64,000 nt of DNA from Fabrea salina (lineage: Eukaryota > Ciliophora > Heterotrichea > Heterotrichida > Fabreidae). The stretch's first letter is position 1, and every line of letters starts with the position of its first letter. The stretch is from NCBI GenBank assembly GCA_022984795.1, contig JALIHJ010000047.1, positions 148,774-212,773 of the forward strand. Direction: 5' to 3'. The translations under genes and the position numbers were made by a program. Below, piece after piece: positions 9,501-17,200 of this stretch. The notes under the pieces were generated by a model that worked only from the letters and a program-made list of their open reading frames with translations, did no database searches and was not told the origin of the DNA.

Positions 9501-11271
9501 TTTTGTAGTGATCTGCAAGTTGCTGAGTTTTTTCGTTTGCGTGATGGAGGTTTTGGACTTCTTGTTGGTACTGGTTTATGAGTTCTTTTTGTTCTTGGAG
9601 TTGAGAGTTAACTAAGTTGGGGTTTTCTTCAAGTTGGGAAATGAGTTCTTCTTTTTCTTGTTTGAGTTGAGCTATTTGTTCTTTGTACTCGCTTTCTAGG
9701 GAACTGATTTGGTTTCCTTGGTTGTGGAACTGTTCTTGGATCTTTTCAAGTTCGTTTTGGAGGATTGCTATGGTTTCTTTGTCCTCTGAGGTTTGGCTTT
9801 CTGTGAAGACTTCTTCTTTAGTGAGTCTTTTTAGTTGGGCAATTTCTGATTTGAGTTGGTTTACTTCAGTTTCGTGTTTGGCTTTTATTTTTTGGAGCTG
9901 TGCTTCGTAGTCTGCAGCTGAAGACTGTTTGGTTTGGAGTTGGTTTGTGAGTAGGTCTATTTGGTAGTTAGCTTGATTATGGTGACGGACTTCTTGGGCT
10001 TCTTGGTCTTGGAATGCTTTAAGTTGTTGTTGGGTGTCTTTTAAAGACTCTTCGAGTTCTTGGATGTAAGAGTTCTTTTCTTGGATTTTTTGGAACTGGT
10101 TTTTGAGTTTGGATTCTAACTGAGTAAACTTGGTACTCCAACTTTCATGTGAGTACTTTAGTTCGTTTTCAGCTTTTTCTTTTAGTTTTTCAGAGGATTC
10201 GCACTTTTCAGTGAGTTGAGTGATTCTTTTGTTTTGGGACTTGTTGACTATTTGGAGTTTTGAGAGTTCAAGTGAAAGTTCTTCTACTTCTTTCTGAGCC
10301 GCAGCTTCACTTTCAGCTACTTGTTTTTGAGAAAGTGCGTATTTAAGGTCTTTAACTGACTTTTCTTGCTGAGTAACTAACTCTTGGAGGCGCTTGATCT
10401 CTGCTTTGGAGTGTTCCAGATGCTTTCCTCTTAGTTGTTCTAAGGATGAGTTGTTTTTATAAGTTTTTCTGAGAATCTTAACGTGCTCTTCTAAGTCAGT
10501 TACTCTGCTGGCAAGTTCTTCTTTTTCTAGTTCTAAACTGTGGACAGCTTGGGTGCTTTTGTAAAGTTCATTCTTGGTGCTTTCGTGCATTTCTTGTTCT
10601 TTTCTCAAAGCAATCTTGCAATTAGCTATTTCTGTTTTAAGTTTAGAAAACTCATCAGAGTTCACAGAGACTTCAGACAACTGCGAAAAGCTTTTTTGAG
10701 TCTGAGGCTTAGACTGGAAACTCTGGTTAGCAGAAGACCTTCTAGAAGGGTTGTAAAACCAGTTCTCTTGTCTGGGCGAAAAAGTAAGCATTTCTTTAGA
10801 AGGCTTTTCGTGAGCGTCAAAGGCAGGCAGTGAGGACCCTGACCGCTTCACAGGAGCTTGGAAGTTTTTGAAAGCCCCTGAAAACGACTCTTCGAACTCG
10901 TCCAAAGTCATGCTTGGCGCTAAAATCTGAGGAAACAGTCCTTCAGCAGGGGTCACGTGGGTTTTGGCCCAGTCAAGCATAGAAGACACCTGCTCAGGAG
11001 TGAAGGCTTGGGAAGTCTCAGTTTGGAATCCGCTGTCCTGGTTCCTTTGGTTTTTGGGAGAAAACTCAGAGTTAATGGAGTTAGTGAAGAAGTCTTCTTG
11101 TTGTTCAGGCGAAACTTGAACATGCCGAGTGAAAGACTGCATGTAAGAGTTGTCAGTTTGGTATTCAGCTGAGATGTCTGAAAGGGTGTCTTCAGGAACT
11201 TGTATTTGGTCTAAGAGTTCGTGGAGTTCTCTAGTTCTTTGGACATCTCCAGGATTTGAATTGCTATCCAT
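6562..11271 (-). CDS. Large coiled-coil protein (1569 aa)
   Basis: The N-terminal ~200 residues are low-complexity and Ser/Pro/Phe-rich with short acidic-aromatic motifs (for example LDEFEESFSGAFKNF and RQENWF). Residues about 205 to 1400 form an almost unbroken coiled coil rich in Glu, Gln, Lys and Leu heptads. The C-terminus (about 1430-1569) contains LTPEMLSPDETCSLILGIFKRSNFETLAVQLLNKNPEFLNLIQEFLDG and a basic Ser/Arg tail. The composition is that of a centrosomal/basal-body or cytoskeletal scaffold, but no specific family is recognised. It ends in TAA only 20 nt before the ATG of the next same-strand gene. The upstream gene on the same strand shares the RQENWF hexapeptide. Confidence 0.9.
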   Translation of the reverse strand: MDSNSNPGDVQRTRELHELLDQIQVPEDTLSDISAEYQTDNSYMQSFTRHVQVSPEQQEDFFTNSINSEFSPKNQRNQDSGFQTETSQAFTPEQVSSMLDWAKTHVTPAEGLFPQILAPSMTLDEFEESFSGAFKNFQAPVKRSGSSLPAFDAHEKPSKEMLTFSPRQENWFYNPSRRSSANQSFQSKPQTQKSFSQLSEVSVNSDEFSKLKTEIANCKIALRKEQEMHESTKNELYKSTQAVHSLELEKEELASRVTDLEEHVKILRKTYKNNSSLEQLRGKHLEHSKAEIKRLQELVTQQEKSVKDLKYALSQKQVAESEAAAQKEVEELSLELSKLQIVNKSQNKRITQLTEKCESSEKLKEKAENELKYSHESWSTKFTQLESKLKNQFQKIQEKNSYIQELEESLKDTQQQLKAFQDQEAQEVRHHNQANYQIDLLTNQLQTKQSSAADYEAQLQKIKAKHETEVNQLKSEIAQLKRLTKEEVFTESQTSEDKETIAILQNELEKIQEQFHNQGNQISSLESEYKEQIAQLKQEKEELISQLEENPNLVNSQLQEQKELINQYQQEVQNLHHANEKTQQLADHYKTQLETHPNSLKKLREEVYQELQNKFNQEKTTLEANHKKQLNELSKDFNSRVKNLEKEYEDNINSVETEFREKTKSMEAEYQQSLKELKEQKQKVQDTKFEIEQNHKSIDENQETIKELRNKIKELEREKKLKEEELSLKYDDDFNSKLTEIETMFKHKKEEIKKHYEKEKDHLRQLLNEEKEELNYELNNLTEETNSYKKLVNEYKLKNQELNHQKETLENLVEDLETQVKTQKTEFQTQLNSKLSTTQKTLNQKLKDREKELQNHYENKIQELQESFEKELENERQRHKELLSMKEQAFKADSLRSQDEFSQTLQEKEKHWEEQLSRKEKLLKNQLDKQLRCKDTEIEQLKEDLEKEKRTLREEVRNEFREKLEKIKENHSKQKRELERENRKLKEASENAFENAKKELELNELEKLNQERKEWDRKMQQKVKLIQNKHQKEIQDKETMIRLECEQTVADEKKKLKENYNQQLKKSLEEQEQYFQELKTAALEKKAHEVEIKVRSELQEAHICSMNQLESEYYHRMQKLRDEMRSEMEKRVDKMRESHKSFELPKSPESPRVSMLLEDFRSYQVQQTYKRRNELHQMQSYTSSQCELTKKTEVKKIQSFLQHEFNTMSNCQVFSDLPQKGNNEYPELSELVHSFFENLQVSWQFELQKKSKELKEEQDKIITKYRNKVSKFENQRKKEACLQTQSSPEKTSEFTYQEAKEDLVLVLEAFNSVLDKYNEDFTESLSLQSKLSESRSSKEDYKHLINDLHKLAVKVSWIISSNDSPSEESNEIVKLRMNLSECKSKLAKYEEDLRKLTDEYRNYMVRTKDWIENANREKEDWEHQKEDLLEQLSIWQSKAQEVEEAQCLTPEMLSPDETCSLILGIFKRSNFETLAVQLLNKNPEFLNLIQEFLDGAYESIERSRQEAWLNRRYSRPETFETLNSVRSSQSIMRPRTALSPSLPPQVPRSATRLKRVDYSRNIYSPKSTY

Positions 11272-11352
11272 AATTAATTGTTACGCGGTTGTTAAGTTTA
11301 TTATAGGATTATTAATTTAAATTTGACGTTAAATTGACTTTGGCATTGCAAG

Positions 11353-11709
11353 TTAAAATAGACTCCAGAACTCTTCTGAGTGGTCTTTGGGGTTTTTAGA
11401 AGATTTGGTTTCTAGGTTTTCTCCTTGTTTAGCGGTGTAGAATTGTTCAATGTCTTCTTCGGGTTTTTTAACACCTAAGTCTTGGAGTATTTTTAGCAGA
11501 GAAGTGTCTAAGCTGTCTTCACTGAACCAGTTTTCTTGACGTTTTTCAATCATAGAAAACCCTGACAGGTTAGATTCTGGTGGAGGATGTGTCCTTATAA
11601 ACTCCAAAGCGTTTTTGGACGATAAGTTACCGGAAGTTGCTCGTCTAAGGCTGGGCTTTGAGTTTTGAGTCTGTCTTTTAGGCTTCTTTTTTCCAAAGCA
11701 GCAGAACAT
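11353..11709 (-). CDS. Small basic protein of unknown function (118 aa)
   Basis: It begins MFCCFGKKKPKR, a Cys pair followed by a polybasic run that could be S-acylated and membrane-associated (inference). The middle contains GFSMIEKRQENWFSED, sharing RQENWF with the large coiled-coil protein encoded next on the same strand. The remainder is polar and charged with a short predicted helix (SLLKILQDLGVKKPEEDIEQFY). It is not recognised as a known family. The start ATG is 19 nt from the stop of the upstream gene at 11729, and 81 nt separate its stop from the next ATG. Confidence 0.75.
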   Translation of the reverse strand: MFCCFGKKKPKRQTQNSKPSLRRATSGNLSSKNALEFIRTHPPPESNLSGFSMIEKRQENWFSEDSLDTSLLKILQDLGVKKPEEDIEQFYTAKQGENLETKSSKNPKDHSEEFWSLF

Positions 11710-11728
11710 TTTTTATTGGTTCTCTAAA

Positions 11729-12337
11729 CTATTTATTAAGTTGGCAGAGTTGAGTTCTGATTCTAAGGGCTTCTTGTTCTTCTTGAGTTATGAGGTCCTG
11801 TGCTTGCTTTAGTTCGTTGGTGTGCTTTTGCTGCATTTTAGTGGTTTCTTGCACTAGGTGAGTTTCTTCTTGTTCCAAAGACAACAGTTTGGGCTTTAGG
11901 TAAGAGTTGATTCTGATCCTGAGTTCTTTGTTTTGCTTTGAGAGGTTGTTAAGTTGCAGTTCTAGGTCTTGTTTCTGTGCAAGTAGTTGGTTTTTCTTTT
12001 CCAAAGAGGTTTTGTAAGCTAGTTCTTTTTTTTCAAGGGTTTTTTGGTACTTTTCTTGCCAGTGTTGGAGAATTGATGTGTGTAGTTGCTTTTTCGCAGT
12101 TATTTTGTCTTGAATTAAGGTGTTTTCTTGTGTGACTTGTTTGAAAAGAGTATCTAGTTCGCAAGTAGGAAACTGGATACTTTGGTGCTTTTCAAGTATG
12201 TTAAGTGAGTACTGGAGCTCCTCGAGTTTAGTGTGAAGTTGTTTGCTTTGAGACTTAGCCTGTATGTAAGTGTTGATTTGGGAAGCTTTTTGTCTGAGTA
12301 AAGACTTTAAAGACTCTTCTAACTGAGAGACTTCCAT
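11729..12337 (-). CDS. Coiled-coil protein (202 aa)
   Basis: Nearly the whole length is predicted coiled coil, starting MEVSQLEESLKSLLRQKASQ and continuing with Gln/Lys/Leu/Glu heptads to the C-terminal LCQLNK. There are no catalytic motifs, signal peptide or TM segment. It ends with TAG. The upstream same-strand gene stops only 5 nt before this ATG and the downstream one begins 19 nt after this stop, so three genes (12987 down to 11353) form an unusually tight same-strand chain. The function is unknown; a structural or cytoskeletal role is the reasonable guess. Confidence 0.85.
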   Translation of the reverse strand: MEVSQLEESLKSLLRQKASQINTYIQAKSQSKQLHTKLEELQYSLNILEKHQSIQFPTCELDTLFKQVTQENTLIQDKITAKKQLHTSILQHWQEKYQKTLEKKELAYKTSLEKKNQLLAQKQDLELQLNNLSKQNKELRIRINSYLKPKLLSLEQEETHLVQETTKMQQKHTNELKQAQDLITQEEQEALRIRTQLCQLNK

Positions 12338-12342
12338 GTTAG

Positions 12343-12987
12343 TTATATTCTTGCTTTTTTAGTTCGAGTTTTAGGCTCTTTTAAGTTCGAATAAACTACT
12401 GATTGCAGTACTGCTGCAATTAGTCCCAAAAACAGGTTCACGAACGCTAAAACAGCTCCTGCTTCTAAACACGCGTTTTGTTGCTCTTGTTCTTCATCTT
12501 CGTAAGGCTTATCACCACAGTCCCTTGTAAAAGTAACTTCTACGCAAGTAGCCCAGCCCAGAAAAGCTACTCCTGCAACTGAAAACCCTAACCACACACC
12601 TACTATTGACAAAGGAAAGTTTACGAACCCCTTAGTTAGGTCAAGAATGTTCCCAGTAATTCCAACTAAGTAACCAAGTATCGAGAAAATACTTGCAATT
12701 ATAAATATCCAGCCTCCAGTGTCCATAAAGTCGTAAGCGTTCTTCTTAGAGGCATTTTCAGAATCATCAGTTTTATCAATGTATGATTTATAGTCATTAT
12801 CACCATCATCGTCTTCATACCTATACCCCAGAATTCCAAAATCCCAACCACTATAAGGATTTTTCTCATAACTGAACCACTTTGGAATGGTTATGGAAAC
12901 TATTTGAAGTAAAGCCACAACTCCAATTAACCCTGAGTTTATAATCCACCAAGTCTTTTTACTAAGTCCACAAAAGCTTCTATCCAT
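12343..12987 (-). CDS. Four-TM membrane protein of unknown function (214 aa)
   Basis: The start is taken at the ATG reading MDRSFCGLSKK (12987); an in-frame TTG one codon earlier is not a plausible start. Four hydrophobic segments are visible: INSGLIGVVALLQIVSI, WIFIIASIFSILGYLVGI, FPLSIVGVWLGFSVAGVAFLGW and AGAVLAFVNLFLGLIAAVL. Between TM1 and TM2 is a very acidic loop (YRYEDDDGDNDY), and between TM3 and TM4 a Cys-containing acidic loop. The topology recalls tetraspan/claudin-like ciliate membrane proteins, but there is no diagnostic motif. It is divergent from the SRPK-like kinase, with only 16 nt between the two ATGs. Confidence 0.8.
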   Translation of the reverse strand: MDRSFCGLSKKTWWIINSGLIGVVALLQIVSITIPKWFSYEKNPYSGWDFGILGYRYEDDDGDNDYKSYIDKTDDSENASKKNAYDFMDTGGWIFIIASIFSILGYLVGITGNILDLTKGFVNFPLSIVGVWLGFSVAGVAFLGWATCVEVTFTRDCGDKPYEDEEQEQQNACLEAGAVLAFVNLFLGLIAAVLQSVVYSNLKEPKTRTKKARI

Positions 12988-13003
12988 CAATAATGATAAT
13001 CAA

Positions 13004-14281
13004 ATGGAAAGTTTAAAATGCCAAGTACTTGAAAAAGAAGGATTCCACCAAGTAGAACCTGGAGACATCTTCAACAACCGCTACATAGTAATCAAGAAAC
13101 TAGGCAAAGGCCACTTTTCCACTGTTTGGTTAGCTTACGACACTAACCAGTTTACATATTCAGCTTTGAAAGTAATGCGCAGCACCCGCAGAGACGTAGC
13201 AGAAGACGAGATTGAAGTCCACCAAGCCATTTCTAGAGCAACTCGCAGTGAAGAGTGGCAAAAACGCCAAGAACTCCACAAAACTTACATTGGGGACTTT
13301 GAAGACCGGAAGTACTTTGCCGATATGCTGGATTGGTTTGAGTTGCAGTGTGTGCATGGAGTCCATTTAGTGATGGTTTTTGAAGTGCTAGGAATGAATA
13401 TTTTTCAGTACTTAAAAACTAAGAGGTTCGAAGGCTTGCCAATGGACCAAGTCAAAGAGATTTCGAAGCAGTTGCTTTTAGGACTAGACTTTCTACATGA
13501 AGTGGTAGGAGCCATCCACACTGACTTGAAGCCTGAAAACATACTTTTGGAACCTGACTACGCAACTCTTAACGAGTTTATTTGGGAAAGTGTTTTAGAG
13601 TTAAAGGCTCAGAAGAGTTACGAAAGCATCTTTTATGACTTATACGGAAACAAAATATCTAAGCGGTCAAGAATTCCTGGACAACCACGCAACACTCAAA
13701 AACTCAAAGTTAGAATAGGCGACTTAGGAAACGGAATCTGGAGCAAAGAACTCTACGAACACCAAATTCAGTCACGCCAGTTCAGGTCCCCAGAAGTGAT
13801 ACTTGGAATTCCTTATGACGAGTCCGCAGACATTTGGAGCTTAGCTTGCTGCATCTTCAGAATAGCTACTGGGGACTTTTTGTTCTACCCTCGGGAAACA
13901 GAAACCTTTTCCAAAGAAGACGATCACCTTGGTTTGATGATTGAAACTTTAGGCAAGTTCCCTTACCTCTGGGCTAAGACTGGAAAGCGCTACAAACACT
14001 ACTTCAACTCTAAAGGAAAACTCATCAGAAGACCTACCCACTCCCACTCTTTAGTTAAGCTTCTCCAGTCAGAACACGGATTTGACCAGCAAACTGCTGA
14101 AGAATTTTCGGAGTTTTTACTGCCTATGCTTAGTTATAAGCCTCAAGAAAGAGCATCTGCGAAAACTTGTCTGAAACACTCTTTTTTAAATCCAGACTTA
14201 CCAAGTTACTCTGAAGAGAGCTCAGAAAGCGAAGACTCCTGGGATGGTTTTGAGTTAAGAATTGAATTGGTTAAAAGTTAA
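13004..14281 (+). CDS. SRPK-like SR-protein serine/threonine kinase
   Basis: This 425-residue kinase has a Gly-rich loop KLGKGHFSTVWL (about residues 33-44), catalytic loop HTDLKPEN (about 170), and a DFG equivalent reading DLG (IGDLGNGIW, about 238). The DLG form and the QSRQFRSPEVILG activation segment are typical of SRPK. SRPK-specific features include the split kinase domain with an insert between the catalytic loop and DLG, and the HTDLKPEN sequence. SRPKs phosphorylate Arg/Ser repeats of splicing factors in cytosol and nucleus. The insert here is short (about 45 residues), so the kinase is smaller than animal SRPKs. Its stop codon overlaps the stop of the convergent ABCA gene in the palindrome TTAA (14278-14281). 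Confidence 0.9.
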   Translation: MESLKCQVLEKEGFHQVEPGDIFNNRYIVIKKLGKGHFSTVWLAYDTNQFTYSALKVMRSTRRDVAEDEIEVHQAISRATRSEEWQKRQELHKTYIGDFEDRKYFADMLDWFELQCVHGVHLVMVFEVLGMNIFQYLKTKRFEGLPMDQVKEISKQLLLGLDFLHEVVGAIHTDLKPENILLEPDYATLNEFIWESVLELKAQKSYESIFYDLYGNKISKRSRIPGQPRNTQKLKVRIGDLGNGIWSKELYEHQIQSRQFRSPEVILGIPYDESADIWSLACCIFRIATGDFLFYPRETETFSKEDDHLGLMIETLGKFPYLWAKTGKRYKHYFNSKGKLIRRPTHSHSLVKLLQSEHGFDQQTAEEFSEFLLPMLSYKPQERASAKTCLKHSFLNPDLPSYSEESSESEDSWDGFELRIELVKS

Positions 14282-17200
14282 TTACCAGCCATTGCTCTTT
14301 CCATTTCGCCTTGAGCTGCAAAGTCTGTGAAGATCTGGTCCATAGTAGTTTGGCTGATAGCGTAATCAGCTATGTAAAAGGCTTCTTTGTTGCGTTCGAT
14401 TGCTGTGAATAAGTAACCGATTGACTTGTCTTCTTGTTTAGCTATTTTGAACTTGTAAAGAGCTAAGTAGTGCTCTGAGATCTTAACGTCCTCAAACTCG
14501 GTTTTAAGCCAGTCAAGGAATTCGTGGCCTCTTTTCTCCAGAATGACCCAAGAAACTAGTTGTGGTCTATGGATAAATCCGTCTACTTTGATTTGCTGGT
14601 CCAATGCACTTCCTGAACCTTTTTCGCTAATTTCTTCTCTCAGGTTTTCAGCTTCTAGTGCTTCTAAGCACTGCTGGAGTTGGTTCGGCCTGATTTCTTC
14701 GTTCTCGCCTAAGACTCTGTCTAGCACCTGGCCTTTTTCGTCTACTTCTCTTTTTTTAGGAATCTTAATTTTGGCTTCTAGTTCGTAGCCCTGTCCGAAC
14801 TTGTCTCTTAAGTAAGCAGGAGTCCCAATGCACCTAAGCCTTCCTCCTACCATAATCGACATTCTGTCACTAAGTGCTTCTGCTTCTTCCATTGAGTGAG
14901 TAGTTAGCACCACGGCTGAGTCTCTTTTCTTGATGTTGCCTAGAACCGCCCATAGCTTTTTGCGGGTTTCAGGGTCCATCCCTGAAGAGGGTTCATCTAA
15001 AAACACAACTGTAGGGTCCCCTATCAAAGCTATTGCTACTTGCAGTTTGCGTCTGTTGCCTCCACTTAGTTGGCCTGACTGGTAAGTTTTGTACTGCACT
15101 AAGTCCAACTCATACAGCAAGTCATCGCACAACTGGGGAATTTTGTTTTTTTCGATTCCTTTGATTTCACAGTAAAGCTCAATGTGTTCTTGACAACTCA
15201 AAAACTCAGTTTGTGCGTCAAATTGAGGACAGTAACCAATGTTGTCTCTAGCTTTGTCTAGCTGAGTGATGCTGCTGTAGCCAGTTAGGTAAGCTTCTCC
15301 AGAAGTGGGTGCGTACTCACCAGTCAACATCTTAAAAGTGGTGCTTTTTCCTGCTCCGTTCACTCCTAGCAAAGCAAAGCACTCGCGCTTAGGAACATTG
15401 AAACTAACGTCCTCAACTGCAACCACTTCTTCCATGAACCACCCAGTGTAGACCTTCCTGAGTTCCCTTACGTTCACCTGAACATCAGCTGGGTCAGTGT
15501 TAAGGGCCCTTTGCTTTTCAGCTTCAACATCCTCGTCTTGTTCATACTCTCCAGGCTTGTCTTGTTTAGGCTTTTTGTAGATTTTCTGTCTGAGAGAAGG
15601 ACTTGACTCAAAGGTTTCTGCAAGTACAAGCAAAATAGGGAACAGAATAGAAGTGATAAACAACATAAGTATGTCTCCGCCTGCACTGTCTAATGAAAGC
15701 GCATCGTAGGGCTCCACTCCTTCGAAAGTAGCTAAGATCTCAGAACTCCCTATGTAGATGAGACCATTGCCTATGCAGTAGTTAGGAAGGATCCTTAGCA
15801 CCCACCTAAAGCTTTTAGAAAAGTCCCTGGTTGAGTCAAATATGTATAAAACATACATGAAAATAGGGAATATTGACCCTGTTACGAAGTGGAAAAGAAT
15901 AGTGGACACTTGGGCTGTGGCGTAGTTGTCAAACACATAACTGCTCAGGTAGGTAAAAGGAATGATACTTGTGCCCAACAACAAAAACAAGAAAACTATT
16001 GCTAAATAGTTCTCGCTGGGGTCATTGAGTACCTCTATGTTAATCAACTTTATAAGCGCAAGTGCCACTCCTACTACCACTAAGTGCTTTGCGTAGTCCC
16101 AAACAAAGTTAGAAAGCCAGTAAGCCCACAAACTCACTCCACTGATCATGTGTTGGTGCTTAACGTTGATTTCCCTTTCTTTGACCACAAAAGCTATAAT
16201 GCTTGCTGGAATAAAAGCAAAAGCCAGTCCAAAAGTTAAAGCAGAAAGCACTCCGTCCCCTGTGCCTTCTGACTCTGTGATCTTTTCAGTGATAGGAAGA
16301 GGGTAGTTGTTTACTTCAATCTTTAAGTCAGGGTTGATGGTCCGCATGATGCCCAAAGAGACTTCTTGGTAAAAAGTAGCCACTGACTGAAAAGCAGTTT
16401 GGTTGTGAAAAACTACTGGTTCATAGGCATTAGAAGTATCGTCCATGTTGTAGAAGTAGTAAGACCCCATTCTGTATGGGTCCTTGTCTCGGTACTCAAA
16501 AACTTCTTCGTCAAAGCTTGCTAAAGAGTCAACACTTAAGTCCCGAATAGTGATGTCATCTGATTCGTCTAAAAGAGTCATGAGCTCAGTTACAAATCCT
16601 TCGCTTTCAGGGTAAAGCAAGTCTTGAGGAGTGTCGTAGTTGTCAATCTTGAGTTCCATAGGGTCTTGGTCCACGAACCTGTCTGCCACCAACATAAACA
16701 ACAACCCTAGCAGTCCCAAAACTATAGGGATCAAGATTTCAAAGGAAATCGACCTTAAGTCTCTCCTTGTGACGTAAATTCTTTTCCAGAGCAAAGCTTT
16801 TATGTGTCTGAAAAACAGTCCTTCAGTTTTCCTGTGGGTTTCAATAAGTCGGGTTTCTTCCATTTCTTCAGTTTCTTCTTTGGCTTCTTCAAGTTCCGCT
16901 TTTTTCTGTTCCCTCAGTTCAGTGTCTCCTCTGGCAACTCTAATGAACACCTCTTCCAAAGTAGTTACTGAAATTGAGTAGGACCTTAAACTCAGTTCTC
17001 CCAAGCGTTTGTCCAGCTCCTCAAAAAACACATCGAACCTGTTCTCGGGGTCCAGCGGACACTCAAAAGCTATTTCAGCATGGACGTCTGAAACCTTTCT
17101 TGCGTGGGGAATGTACTGCTTGACAAAGTCTTCAATCGTTCTACTGTGCGCTTCGCTTTCTACATCTGGTTCTTTGATAAGAGTTAAGTAGTAACCTACG

